Positions 43,653 through 52,304 of a stretch of 64,000 bases of DNA are shown piece after piece. The notes beneath the pieces are model-generated. The model made no database searches. It saw only the letters and a list, made by a program, of their open reading frames with translations, and was not told the origin of the DNA. Each line of letters begins with the position of its first letter. Positions within the stretch are counted from its first letter, which is position 1. Position numbers and translations under genes: made by a program. This DNA comes from Branchipolynoe longqiensis. Taxonomy: Eukaryota; Annelida; Polychaeta; Phyllodocida; Polynoidae. The stretch is taken from assembly GCA_030323885.1 (NCBI GenBank), contig CM059188.1:117929459-117993458 (forward strand). The letters are read 5' to 3'.

Positions 43653-44480
43653 TGTGCCGATGAGTATTTCTTATCTGGGTCCATTTGTGACTTCTCTATC
43701 TACTTTATCTATGGGTATTTCTGATTTGGGTCCATATGCAACTTCTTCATACACTTTATCAATGGGTATTGTTAATTTGGGTCCGCATGTGACTTCTCTG
43801 TCCACTTTATCGAGGGGTATTTCCAATTTGGGTCCATGCACGACTTCTCCGTCCACTTTATCGATGAGTATTTCTGATTTGGGTCCATATGCGCCTTCTT
43901 CGTACACTTTTTTTTTCTTGAAGATTTATACTGCCTCTCATGGATAAGTCTGAATAGACTTGTTTTCACCATTAGCCAGTTTGTCGATAGAAAGCCCGAG
44001 TCTACACTTTTACCGACCCAAGGGATTTTTAACCTCCCACACCACATAGACATGGTATGAGAGCAACTGGCTTTTGTTGACGCTGTAAGTTATCAATGGA
44101 TATAGTTAATTTGGGTCCGTATGTGGATTCTCTGTCCACTTTATCGAGGGGTGTTTCCAATTTGGGTCCATGCGCGACTTCTCTGTCCACTTTATCGATG
44201 AGTATTTCTGATTTGGGTCCATATGCGACTTCTCCATCCACTTTATGGACGGGTATTTCTGACTTGGGTCCAAATGTGACTTCTCCGTCGACTTTATTGA
44301 GGGGTATTTCTGATTTGGGTCCATGTGCGAATTCTCTATCCACTTTATCGATGGGTATTTCTGATTTGTATCCATTGCGGCTTGTCCGTCCACTTTATCG
44401 ACGGGTATTTCCGATATGGGTCCATGCGTGACCTTTACATCCACTTTATCGAGGGGTATTTCTGATTTGGATCCATGTGC
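43653..44480. repeat. 51-bp minisatellite split by repeat F
   Basis: Unit TATTTCTGATTTGGGTCCAT, ATGCGACTTCTCYGTCCACT, TTATCGATGGG. Units run 43661-43908 and 44091-44480 and are separated by an unrelated dispersed sequence. Plus and minus frames both stay open (17-codon period). Confidence 0.9.
43909..44092. repeat. Dispersed repeat F, inserted in the 51-bp array
   Basis: Shares GTTTTCACCATTAGCCAGTT, AGAAAGCCCGAGTCTACACT and CCCAAGGGATTTTTAACCTC with 51237-51425 at high identity. Array units resume immediately after it. Confidence 0.8.
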
Positions 44481-44559
44481 AGTGGCTTTATCGGGCTGTG
44501 TGTGGTTGGGTTTGAGTGGGAGTGGGGGGGGAGGTGTATTTCTGATCGGAGAACCTGAC

Positions 44560-44832
44560 GGGCCGAATTTGCAGTTACCCCATTGATCCGCTACAGCGCG
44601 ATTACACGGCCGGCGTTCCGTTAGGGGGCGCTGTGGGCGGGGCGGGGCGGGGCGCTGTGGGCGGGGCGGGGCGGGGTGACGGGCAAGCCCCTGTTTAACC
44701 CATCACATCCGGCGCCCCTCACCCCGGCGCACACCGGCGCACATGTGCGCAACCACTCGGAGCGCTATATTAGACACGTCCCGGGTCGCCGGGGTCTGTT
44801 TGGGACGGCGGCTTCGCGAGTGTGATCGCATG
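44560..44832. promoter_or_regulatory. GC-rich, CpG-dense segment with repeated GC boxes
   Basis: Contains two adjacent copies of GGGCGCTGTGGGCGGGGCGG about 26 bp apart (44626 and 44652), each holding GGGCGG GC-box motifs. CpG-dense sequence follows (CCGGCGCACACCGGCGCACA, GTCGCCGGGGTC, GACGGCGGCTTCGCGAG) with a TATATTA at about 44767. It resembles a vertebrate-style promoter island, but no exon is recognised beside it. It could instead be a GC-rich repeat. Confidence 0.35.
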
Positions 44833-44864
44833 GGTTAGATATTATATGGGTCATTCTCAGGGTG

Positions 44865-45172
44865 TGTGTACCACATATTTGGTTTCCATGTTACATTGTT
44901 AATGATTAAGCCTCTTTTTCTTTTCTTTTTTCCCTTGTCCTTTACAAACTACCACATATTTGGTTTCCATGTTACATTGTTAATGATTAAGCCTTTTTTT
45001 CTTCTTCCTTCTTCCTTTTTCCCCGTCAGAAACTGTACCACATATTTGGTTTCCATGTTACATTGTTAATGATTAAGCCTCTTTATTTTTATTTTTATTT
45101 TTTCTTCGTTCGTTAGAAACTGTACCACGTATTTGGTTTCCATGTTACATTGTTAATGATTAAGCCTTTTTT
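44865..45172. repeat. Tandem repeat of 81-87 bp, four copies
   Basis: ACCACATATTTGGTTTCCAT then GTTACATTGTTAATGATTAA, starting at 44870, 44951, 45037 and 45124. The first half is nearly invariant. The second half is a variable T/C-rich spacer (TTTTCTTTTTTCCC, TTCTTCCTTCTTCC). Confidence 0.9.
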
Positions 45173-45230
45173 GTGTCCGTCCTGAAGTGACCTTAGAAGT
45201 TACCAGGACGTAAAACTCCAACAACCAACC
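45173..45230 (+). repeat. SINE-A tail fragment
   Basis: GTGTCCGTCCTGAAGTGACC through ACCAGGACGTAAAACTCCAA and CAACC. Confidence 0.8.
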
Positions 45231-45384
45231 TATTTGGAGGGATGGGGGGGGGGTAGCAAGTGAAATAGTTATTGTTGCCTGTATGTATTTAAGTACTACT
45301 ACATTATTTAATCTATCCCACAACATGTATTCGATATATATCAAAATTAGTATATAATGATTATATATATATATGTATATGTAG

Positions 45385-45512
45385 TAGTGTGCCCCTCAGG
45401 TCAGGGACCCTAGGTGGTGTAATGGTTAGCACACTGGCCCGGAATGCAAGAGATGTGGGTTCGATTCCCGTTCTATGCACAATATTTCCCATTTTCATCA
45501 CCCCCACGACAT
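45385..45512 (+). repeat. SINE-C
   Basis: CCTCAGGTCAGGGACCCTAG, GTGTAATGGTTAGCACACTG, GTGGGTTCGATTCCCG (canonical box B), tail CATTTTCATCACCCCCACGA. Flanked by TATA-rich sequence. Confidence 0.85.
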
Positions 45513-45776
45513 ATATAATAATTATGTATATAATGCTTATATAATTTTGTGCTGAAGTGAAAATGTGAATATTTGCATATCGACACCATGGATCTACCCA
45601 GACTTTATTGTATTGGACATGTCGTGACTTCCGGTCGTGAACACGTCAGCAATGCCTACCGGAAGTTGTGAGTGTCCTATTGAGCTGCCATGGCTTATAG
45701 CTGGAGGTGAGCACGCGAATATAGCCTTGCGGTTTTATGGCTTATAACTGCACCCATTTACAATGACGGGTAATTG

Positions 45777-46008
45777 CAGGGTCTGCACGGGGCCTGCAAA
45801 GTTTTGAAAAGTCTTCATTTGCCCCATTTCAAGGCCTTGAAAAGCCGTGAATTTAACCTATTTTGGGTATTAAGTTTTGAAAAACCTCGAATTCCATTAA
45901 ACTGTCCACATTGATATCAATTAGTCTGAAATCACCATTCGCCATTGGTTTTTTTTTCCTGAAGTCCAAATGAAAATGGTTTTGAATTCCTATCAAAAGT
46001 CTATCCTG
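45777..46008. mobile_element. Degraded MITE related to 14271-14555
   Basis: CAGGGTCTGCACGGGGCCTG at the left and TCTATCCTG at the right. The interior TTTCAAGGCCTTGAAAAGCC and TTGAATTCCTATCAAAAGTC is the reverse of the 14-kb element. Confidence 0.65.
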
Positions 46009-46429
46009 TCAGTGGTGGGAGGAGGCAGGGTGGGAGTGGGTGGACCCCCACCACTCTTCACATATGAGTTTTGTGAAAAGGAGATATTTTAGATTTTCAA
46101 GGAGATATATTTAAACTATTATTTATTTATGAACCAGACATAAAAAGTCTGAATATTTTACACCCTGACTGGGGTATTACCAAACACTTCCTCAGCACGT
46201 CATGCCTCGTACCCAGAGCCTGTGCACGTACATGTATACATCCTAGGTGGGTGGGTGGGTTGACCCCGCGCACCCTCTAGGCGCCCCCTGGTTGCGGATG
46301 AGGGTCACTGAGGTGTCACATAGCGTCACGCACGGCTTGTCAGCACTCTGAGCAGCTTATCCGATGTGAGCTGCTCAGGGCCGTCTTACCCTACATCCCT
46401 CACGCGATGTGGTGTACATGGGGCTCAAT
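46009..46429. other. Unique segment
   Basis: Includes GGGTGGGTGGGT near 46250 and an inverted pair GAGCAGCTTATCCG...GTGAGCTGCTC near 46349-46377. No gene identified. Confidence 0.4.
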
Positions 46430-46434
46430 TCCTG

Positions 46435-46460
46435 TGACGTCACGCATTCCTGTGACGTCA
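46435..46460. promoter_or_regulatory. Two perfect CRE palindromes (TGACGTCA) in tandem
   Basis: TGACGTCA at 46435-46442 and 46453-46460, inside an 18-bp direct repeat ATTCCTGTGACGTCACGC. TGACGTCA is the consensus full CREB/ATF site. Whether a promoter is attached is unknown. Confidence 0.45.
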
Positions 46461-46636
46461 CGCATCTTACACGTCTTTAGTAGCTGGAATCAAAGAACTC
46501 TTTAGTTTTTTGGGGTTTTTTCTTTTGTTTTTGTGTGTGCTGATTTCGTGTGATTTTTCATTATTTATTTCCACCTTTGAACAACAAGATAACCCTCCCT
46601 CATTACCCCCTATTGGGCTTAGAAGTTAGAGGATTG

Positions 46637-46770
46637 GACGTAGTGGCCGAATCGGTAAGAGCGCAGGCTTCCCATGTGGAAGGTCGGGAGTTTAAATCCC
46701 GATTTGTAAAAATTGATACTTGTCACTACCTGACCTGGCGCTCGGCATTACTAGGATAGGGCTAGGAAGG
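46637..46770 (+). repeat. SINE-A head
   Basis: GACGTAGTGGCCGAATCGGT, AGAGCGCAGGCTTCCCATGT, GGGAGTTTAAATCCCGATTT, CCTGACCTGGCGCTCGGCAT. Truncated after the head. Confidence 0.8.
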
Positions 46771-47034
46771 TGGGTGGGTGGGGGGTCTGGATCGTCCCCC
46801 ACCTTCCACTGAAGCTGAAACTCGGCCCACTGAGTCTCCGCTTTAGTCCTTCATTATGGACCAGCAAACCCGCAATACCTGGATTCACAAATACGCGCCA
46901 CTGTGCCAACACTTCACTTGCGCTGATGAATATGTGAGCAAGAATACAGTCGGAAGCAGTTCTCAGCTTCTTATGCAGCACATATACACATAGTTTAATA
47001 CGTGGTTAAATACTGGTATATATATATGTTCTTC
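46771..47034. other. Unique segment
   Basis: A 76-aa minus frame (starting at 46981) has mixed composition but no splice borders and no recognised domain. Confidence 0.3.
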
Positions 47035-47039
47035 TTGGT

Positions 47040-47433
47040 TGTCCGTCATTGGCGATGATGACAGCAACTCATCATTTATTGTGAACTCGTCAAGGACCAA
47101 TGAGTCCAATTTGTACTCGGAATGTGTGGTGGCATGTTGGGCATGAGTGCGTAGCTGCAGTCAGAGAGTCTGGTGGGTAAAGAAATGATCTTTCCTCTGC
47201 TGATGTTATTATTTTGCTTGAGCTATACGATCAAGTTTAAACTGAACTGTGCCTTTGCGAATGGAAGCACGCCATGAACTCCTGTCTTTGACCACTGTTT
47301 CCCAGGTTTCTGTGTTGAGATAACATCTCTTCACGTTGTATTTAATTTTATGGCAGTCCTTGAACCTTTTCTTCTGACCATCTTGATTTCTGTGTCCTTT
47401 AACAGGGTCACAGTAGAAGAGAGATGTGTACAT
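47040..47433 (-). pseudogene. LINE (non-LTR retrotransposon) reverse-transcriptase polyprotein, C-terminal remnant
   Basis: On minus, 47433-47209 reads GHRNQDGQKKRFKDC then TWETVVKDRSSWRASIRKG, the conserved region after the reverse-transcriptase domain in LINE ORF2-type proteins. Further on (about 47143-47078) another frame gives CPTCHHTFRVQIGLIGP, a stop, then RVH: the CCHH finger that normally ends these proteins. The frame change between the two and the stop inside the finger show it is dead. The RT catalytic and endonuclease domains are absent, as in a 5'-truncated insertion. Confidence 0.8.
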
Positions 47434-47504
47434 CTATGCCAGTATATATATACTGATGTATACAAATCTATCTAACTGTGCACATATTCAGAATTGTGTG
47501 CTTG

Positions 47505-47565
47505 ATTTGTTTGTTTGTTGTTGTTTTACGTCCTAGCAACATCTAAGGTCATATCAGGACGGTTG
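47505..47565 (-). repeat. SINE-A tail fragment
   Basis: GTTTGTTTGTTGTTGTTTTA, CGTCCTAGCAACATCTAAGG, TCATATCAGGACGG. Confidence 0.85.
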
Positions 47566-47770
47566 TGTGCTTGAAGGTGATGAACTGAAGTTATGATGCG
47601 GAAGATGAGATTAAGTCATGACCTAACATATACATGTAGTACAATAACAGTCAGTTTATTTAGCATTAACCAAGCCCAACCAAGCAATGGGTGTATGACT
47701 GCACCAAAACGCGACATAGTTATAGATTTGGATTCTTTGTCTACCACATAAAATAGTTAAATATACTTAT

Positions 47771-48485
47771 GTGATGTATAACGCATTATGCCAGTTTAAA
47801 AATACAGAAGAGGATTGTTATTATATTGCTATCCTCTGTAACTTACAGTGTAATACCCCTGTCACACTATGACGTAATGAGCCAACGTAAGTTTGACATG
47901 CTCACGTTTCGTCATTACGTTGATGTACGTTGGGTTACGTTATGATGACGTCAGACGCCGTACGTTCTGTACACATTCGGCGAACATCAATGACGTTAGA
48001 CGGACGTTAGTCAAATGATGCTCACTACATTGCACTAAGTTGACCGACATTAAAGCCGGTGGAAACTTCCATGCGGCGTAATGGGAACGTCAGGAGAACG
48101 TATGCCCAACCTACGTTCAGCGTTTCGCCACCGTGTCATGACGTATGTAACATCACGTAACGTAACGCAACGTAGTTCTGGCCATGGAATAACGTACATG
48201 ACGTTCCGTGAGGGTAATTACGTTGTCCTCTCTCGTTGAAAGACGCTATCACTACGCTTTACCGACGTTACGCTCTCGTCAACTACGCTGCGTCCACTTT
48301 CAACTTGTGCCCAAATTTGCATACTACGCCGAGAAGTTCGACGTTTTTCACGTTCTCCCTCGTTACATCATAGTGTGACAGGGCCTTTAGACCCAACACT
48401 GTACCGGTGGCGCCACCTTCAATCCACCTCGCCTCCACCGGATGTTGACCAGTGTCAATCGCTCCGGAGGATTTTTCATACGTAT
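47771..48485 (+). repeat. Dispersed repeat X, interrupted copy
   Basis: Left part GTGATGTATAACGCATTATG (47771-47853) and right part GGTGGCGCCACCTTCAATCC ... CGCTCCGGAGGATTT (about 48409-48476). Both halves occur in the same order at 57194-57640, where they are not separated by a MITE. Confidence 0.65.
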
Positions 48486-48682
48486 TATGTTTAAGAGGAG
48501 TGGCCAGATATTTAGATTTTTGTTTATTTGTTTGTTTGTTAGTCACCGTATATCGATGTAACTCGACGTATCTCGACGTAGGCTTAACGAACGAGTAACG
48601 TCTCTCGACGTATCTAGACGTAATGGCCAAATTTCACCTACGTCGGCTTACGCTACCACGTTACGTCGTAGTGTGACGGGTA
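47854..48682. mobile_element. Harbinger-like MITE(s), composite, TAA duplication
   Basis: Left end TACCCCTGTCACACTATGAC and a right end whose reverse complement is TACCCGTCACACTACGACGT, with TAA at 47851-47853 and 48683-48685. A second internal right end (CATAGTGTGACAGGGCCTTT) at about 48367-48388 fits the left end better in its inner bases. So either one MITE spans 47854-48388 within repeat X and a partial copy lies at about 48537-48682, or one element contains another. The interior is dense in ACGTT/ACGTA words. Confidence 0.7.
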
Positions 48683-48689
48683 TAATTCA

Positions 48690-48990
48690 GATGGATTGTG
48701 TGTGTGTGTGCATGTGTGTGTATGTGTGTGCATGTGTGTGGTTTTGTTGTGAGAGTGTGTTGGAATAAAACACTACCCGTTATAATACCAAATCTGCTGC
48801 CTAATCAAGGTGGATTGTGTGTTTGTGTGTGTGGTTTTCTTGTGAGAGTGTATTGGGAAAAAGAACTACCCATTATAATACCAAATCTGCTGCCTAATCA
48901 AGGTGGATTTTGTATGTGTGTGAGAGCCTGTGTGTGTGCGTGTGTGTGTGGGGAGGGAGGGGGGTGTGTGTGAGAGTGTTGGAAAAAAAC
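48690..48990. repeat. Tandem repeat of about 105-120 bp with (TG)n
   Basis: TATAATACCAAATCTGCTGC then CTAATCAAGGTGGATT occurs at 48781 and 48876, each preceded by TTGTGAGAGTGT. A partial third copy (GTTGGAAAAAAACACTACC) follows. Confidence 0.85.
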
Positions 48991-49204
48991 ACTACCAGTA
49001 AGGGGACTGCATACCTTGGCCGTCCCTTATTTATTTATGTAAGCAGGTGGTGACGCGAAAGTCTGCTGATAATGCGCATTAGTAAAGAAAACTGGTCTGT
49101 TGTGTAGGGCCTATGCCTCCAGTCAGCGCACCAAGCAGTCCGCTCCCATACCGCCGTCTTTTTAACACCTTTAAAGCTGCAGAGTTTGTTGCTTTTGAGA
49201 CCCT
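48991..49204. other. Unique segment
   Basis: No features recognised. Confidence 0.4.
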
Positions 49205-49333
49205 GTCTTCTGTTTGTTTGTTTGTTGATGGTTTACGTCCTAGCAACATCCAAGGTCATACCAGGACGGGTACCGACTTGTGACAGTGTGCACCCACGGC
49301 GACCCCACAGTGCTGCCCCACTGGGAGACCAGG

Positions 49334-50085
49334 GGCCGTATGCACCAATCGGGGTTAGGGCCTTAACCGCGGCTTGGTTAGCTCCACACGGTTAAATGTG
49401 AGAAATCGGTATGCACCAATCGGTGCCACCGCTAACTGCCGACCATAGCCTAGGCTAAGCTAAACCATTTTCAAATCAGGTTTTACTGCTAGCCGGGGTG
49501 GTTTGTGTGCGTGTGTGGCTCTCAATCTATTGAATGCGATCATATTTAACAGAATTACATATGCAATAAGTGACATTTTATCAATTTAACCCTAAATTCG
49601 AAGCGTTATTAAGGCTACTGCCGCATTGGCGGCGATATTAATAGTTATATTTTCGAATCGACGAGCGTAAGGTAAACAAACCGCCGCCGCCGCCAGTATG
49701 GAAAGCGATGTCGAGGCAGCGGCTGCAGCGATTTGTTTAGCTTACGCTCGTCGATTCGAAAATATAACTATTAACATCACCGCCAATGCGGCGGTAGCCT
49801 TAATAACGCTTCGAATCCAGGGCTAAATCGATAAAATCCCACTTATTGCGTATGTAATTCCGCCAAATATGGTCGCATTGAATATATTTAAGCCTAATAG
49901 ATGGGTACAGATGCAGAGGGATTTCCCAAATCTATAAATAAACTCACGGTTAGCTATCCGCCGCGGCTAGAACATTGGTGCATACCGATTCACACATCTC
50001 TCCAACCCGCCGCTACCCCGGGGTAGCTATCCGTGGCTAGCGCATTAGCCCCGGCTAAACCTATCACCGATTGGTGCATACGGGC
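49334..50085. mobile_element. 752-bp foldback MITE with long inverted arms, CCAGG duplication
   Basis: Ends GGCCGTATGCACCAATCGG and CCGATTGGTGCATACGGGC. The arms run about 350 bp inward with indels and substitutions: e.g. TTCGAATCGACGAGCGTAAG at about 49653 against CTTACGCTCGTCGATTCGAA at about 49741, and ATTAAGGCTACTGCCGCATT against its complement near 49790. CCAGG lies at 49329-49333 and 50086-50090. The 5-bp duplication does not fit PIF/Harbinger (3 bp), so the superfamily is open. Confidence 0.85.
49698..49826 (+). CDS. Short ORF spanning the loop of the foldback element (42 aa)
   Basis: ATG after CCGCCGCCGCCGCCAGT with A at the -3 region and G at +4. It reads MESDVEAAAAAICLAYARRF and continues to TAA. 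It starts in the non-palindromic centre and runs into the right arm. It may be the captured beginning of a transposase or host gene, or chance. Confidence 0.15.
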   Translation: MESDVEAAAAAICLAYARRFENITINITANAAVALITLRIQG

Positions 50086-50312
50086 CCAGGCCGCCAGCAC
50101 CATGACCCAATAGCCCACTCAGTCACATTATCCTGACACTGAGCCAATCAGTCCTTGCCCTATCCTAATAATGCCGAGCGCCTGGCTAGGAAGTGACAAG
50201 TATCAAATTTCAAGTCATTGGTTTGACTCGACCACGGTTCGAAACCACGATTCCATGGTCTACCAACACGGGATATGGACGCTCTAACTCATTCGGCCAT
50301 CCCGTCTGGTCC

Positions 50313-50555
50313 AGTCTTCTTTTTACAAAAATTGTTTTTAGATAAATCTATTTGTTGATCCGTATAATCTACCTTACTTTTGTTTGAAGTGACTTGTGTT
50401 TTAAATCTCTAACTTTTGAGATATTAGAAGTGCAAATGAGCTGCTTTAATTTTGGCGTGCACGTAAAAATTATTTATTCCCTTGGTGTTGTTCCCCTCCC
50501 TCACCCCTAGCGTACAATTGGTGCAGTTTGACGCCACCAGTGTGTGTGTGTGGGG
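50313..50555. other. Unique AT-rich spacer
   Basis: Resembles dispersed repeat D loosely (TTTGTTTGAAGTGACTTGTG). No gene. Confidence 0.35.
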
Positions 50556-50559
50556 GGGG

Positions 50560-50740
50560 GGGGATAATGTGACTGAGTGGGATATCGGATCATGGTGCCA
50601 GCCCACCGGATTTCCCAGTGGAGCAGCACTATGAAGTCGACATGAGTGTGCACTGTCGCAAGTCAGTACCCGTCCTGATATTACCATAGATGTTGCTAGG
50701 ACGTAAAACAACAAACAAACAAAACAAAAACAACAACAAT
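50560..50740 (+). repeat. SINE-A, 5'-truncated after a G run
   Basis: GATAATGTGACTGAGTGGGA to TAGATGTTGCTAGGACGTAA and AACAACAAACAAAC. It starts right after TGTGTGTGTGGGGGGGGGGG. Confidence 0.85.
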
Positions 50741-50787
50741 CGCCTCCCCCCAACCCAAACCCAAACCCAACAGGCTAGCCTACTCGG

Positions 50788-50935
50788 GTATGAAAGATCT
50801 CCACAATTTTTGATAATCCCCAATTAACGTTAACAAAACGATAAGAATATATATCGGACGGCAATAGGTCAGTTTGAATCCCGTTCTTATATGACCTTTG
50901 ATATTGCTAGGACATAAAACTCAAACAAACACAAA
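50788..50935. repeat. Dispersed repeat related to 18505-18662
   Basis: GTATGAAAGATCTCCACAAT, AATATATATCGGACGGCAAT, TATTGCTAGGACATAAAACT. Confidence 0.45.
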
Positions 50936-51236
50936 AGCAAGGAGTGCTTGCGGAGAGATAAAAGGGGAATTTGTGGCATGGGCGATAATACAGTCACAAT
51001 AAGGACAGTGGAACGCTCTCCAAGGATAGTCTGTAGAGACTGGTCAGTGGAATGGGGCCAGGATAGTTCTTGGAAGTTGGAGAGTAGTGGATGAAACGTA
51101 ACTTTTGAAAATTGTCCATGATTGCCTGACAATGCTAAGCCCACGGTAAAATATCCATGTTTTTGAAGAAATTTGCCATCAGGTTCCCCTCTTTTAATAA
51201 TAGTAACGATACTAGGATAACTATGCTGGTTCTTTC
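50936..51236. other. Unique segment
   Basis: Some text (TCCATGATTGCCTGACAATG, CTAAGCCCACGGTAAAATAT) looks like a decayed CAGGGATGAAAG-type MITE interior. No coding signal. Confidence 0.35.
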
Positions 51237-51425
51237 TCCTTTATTTCTTGAATATGTATGCTGCCTATCCTGGAGAAGTCTGAATAGTGTTGTTTTCACC
51301 ATTAGACAGTTGGTCGACAGAAAGCCCAAGCCTACACTTTTACCGACCCAAGGGATTTTTAACCTCCCATACCACATAGACATGGTATGAGAGAAACTGG
51401 CCTTTGACGGTGCTGTGAGTTATAC
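51237..51425. repeat. Dispersed repeat F
   Basis: GTTTTCACCATTAGACAGTT, AGAAAGCCCAAGCCTACACT, CCCAAGGGATTTTTAACCTC, ACATAGACATGGTATGAGAG. A minus frame (KIPWVGKSVGLGFLSTN) is conserved with the 44-kb copy, but nucleotide changes do not favour third positions. Confidence 0.8.
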
Positions 51426-51579
51426 ACAGCGGTGGAAATCAAAATTGGCAGAAGTGATGGCATTGGGAATCGAACCATTATTGGAGTAATATTATTTACA
51501 GATAACCTTGCCATAGATTTCCACTTGTTTAAATTCCGGAGACCAGTTTCACCCCTGTGTAAAACTGGCACACTTGTAG

Positions 51580-51897
51580 GTTGGTTGATTGTTGGAGTTG
51601 TACGTCCTGGCAACATCTAATGTCATATCAAGACAGGTACAGACTTGTGACAATGCACACTCATGGCGACTTTATAGTGCTACCCCACTGGGAATTCAGG
51701 CCGCCGGCACCATGATCTGATATCCCACTCAGTCACATTATCCCGACACTGCGCTAACCAGTCCTTGCCCTATCCTATTAATGCTGAGCACCAAGCTAGG
51801 TAGCGACAAGTATCGGTTTTAAAGTCATCGGTTTGACGCGACCTGCCCTTTCGCACGTGAGTTCTGCGCTCTACCGATTAGGCCACCGTGCACTTTG
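51580..51897 (-). repeat. SINE-A, full length
   Basis: GTTGGAGTTGTACGTCCTGG, CACTCATGGCGACTTTATAG, TTGCCCTATCCTATTAATGC, and head GCGCTCTACCGATTAGGCCA. Confidence 0.9.
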
Positions 51898-52036
51898 TAA
51901 GGGCGGCTTGAACACGTCGCACAGTCAGCAGGGCGGAGACAGGTCGCCTATTGCCTAGCACTAGTAACACGAACAGGTGGCTTTGGTGGCGCCATGCTGG
52001 AAGCCGGGGTTAGATTACCCGCCCTGCCTGCCCCAC

Positions 52037-52075
52037 TCCGGCACCGGCACCGGCACCGGCACCGGCACCGGCACC
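52037..52075. repeat. (CCGGCA)6 hexanucleotide
   Basis: CGGCACCGGCACCGGCACCG continuing for about 39 bases. Confidence 0.95.
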
Positions 52076-52151
52076 CTGCCCCCGCCCAACTAACGCAGCG
52101 CCACCTATGTTTTGTGTTGTGAACAAGTTGTATTTACGCTGTGTGGCCGAG

Positions 52152-52268
52152 ATGGCGGCGCGCTCTGGACACGTGGGGCGTGTTCTATCACCGCCTGGGT
52201 CTTTGTTGTTGGGTTTCTTTTGTGTATTTGTTCTTGGAGATTTTTTCCATATATTTCCTTTCTTTTGA
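52152..52268 (+). CDS. Possible short ORF with strong start context (38 aa)
   Basis: ATG in GCCGAGATGGCGGCG, with purine at -3 and G at +4 (also like a YY1 word). The translation MAARSGHVGRVLSPPGSLLL continues with a hydrophobic stretch (GFFCVFVLGDFFHIF), loosely signal-peptide-like, to TGA. It could be a first exon, a microprotein or chance. No splice donor was judged convincing. Confidence 0.15.
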   Translation: MAARSGHVGRVLSPPGSLLLGFFCVFVLGDFFHIFPFF

Positions 52269-52304
52269 AAGAGTGGAGGTACTCGATAACCCTTTAATAG
52301 AATA

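Larger units (their letters stand above)
49205..50312 (-). repeat. SINE-A, full length, split by a foldback element
   Basis: Tail and body TGGTTTACGTCCTAGCAACA to CCCACTGGGAGACCAGG, then the insertion, then CCGCCAGCACCATGACCCAA to head CTAACTCATTCGGCCATCCC. The two parts join without loss once the insertion is removed. Confidence 0.9.

Noticed and set aside
51135..51383. Minus-strand frame shared by both repeat F copies
   Set aside because: Substitutions between copies are not concentrated at third positions and one copy is cut by unrelated sequence, so shared ancestry of a repeat explains it.
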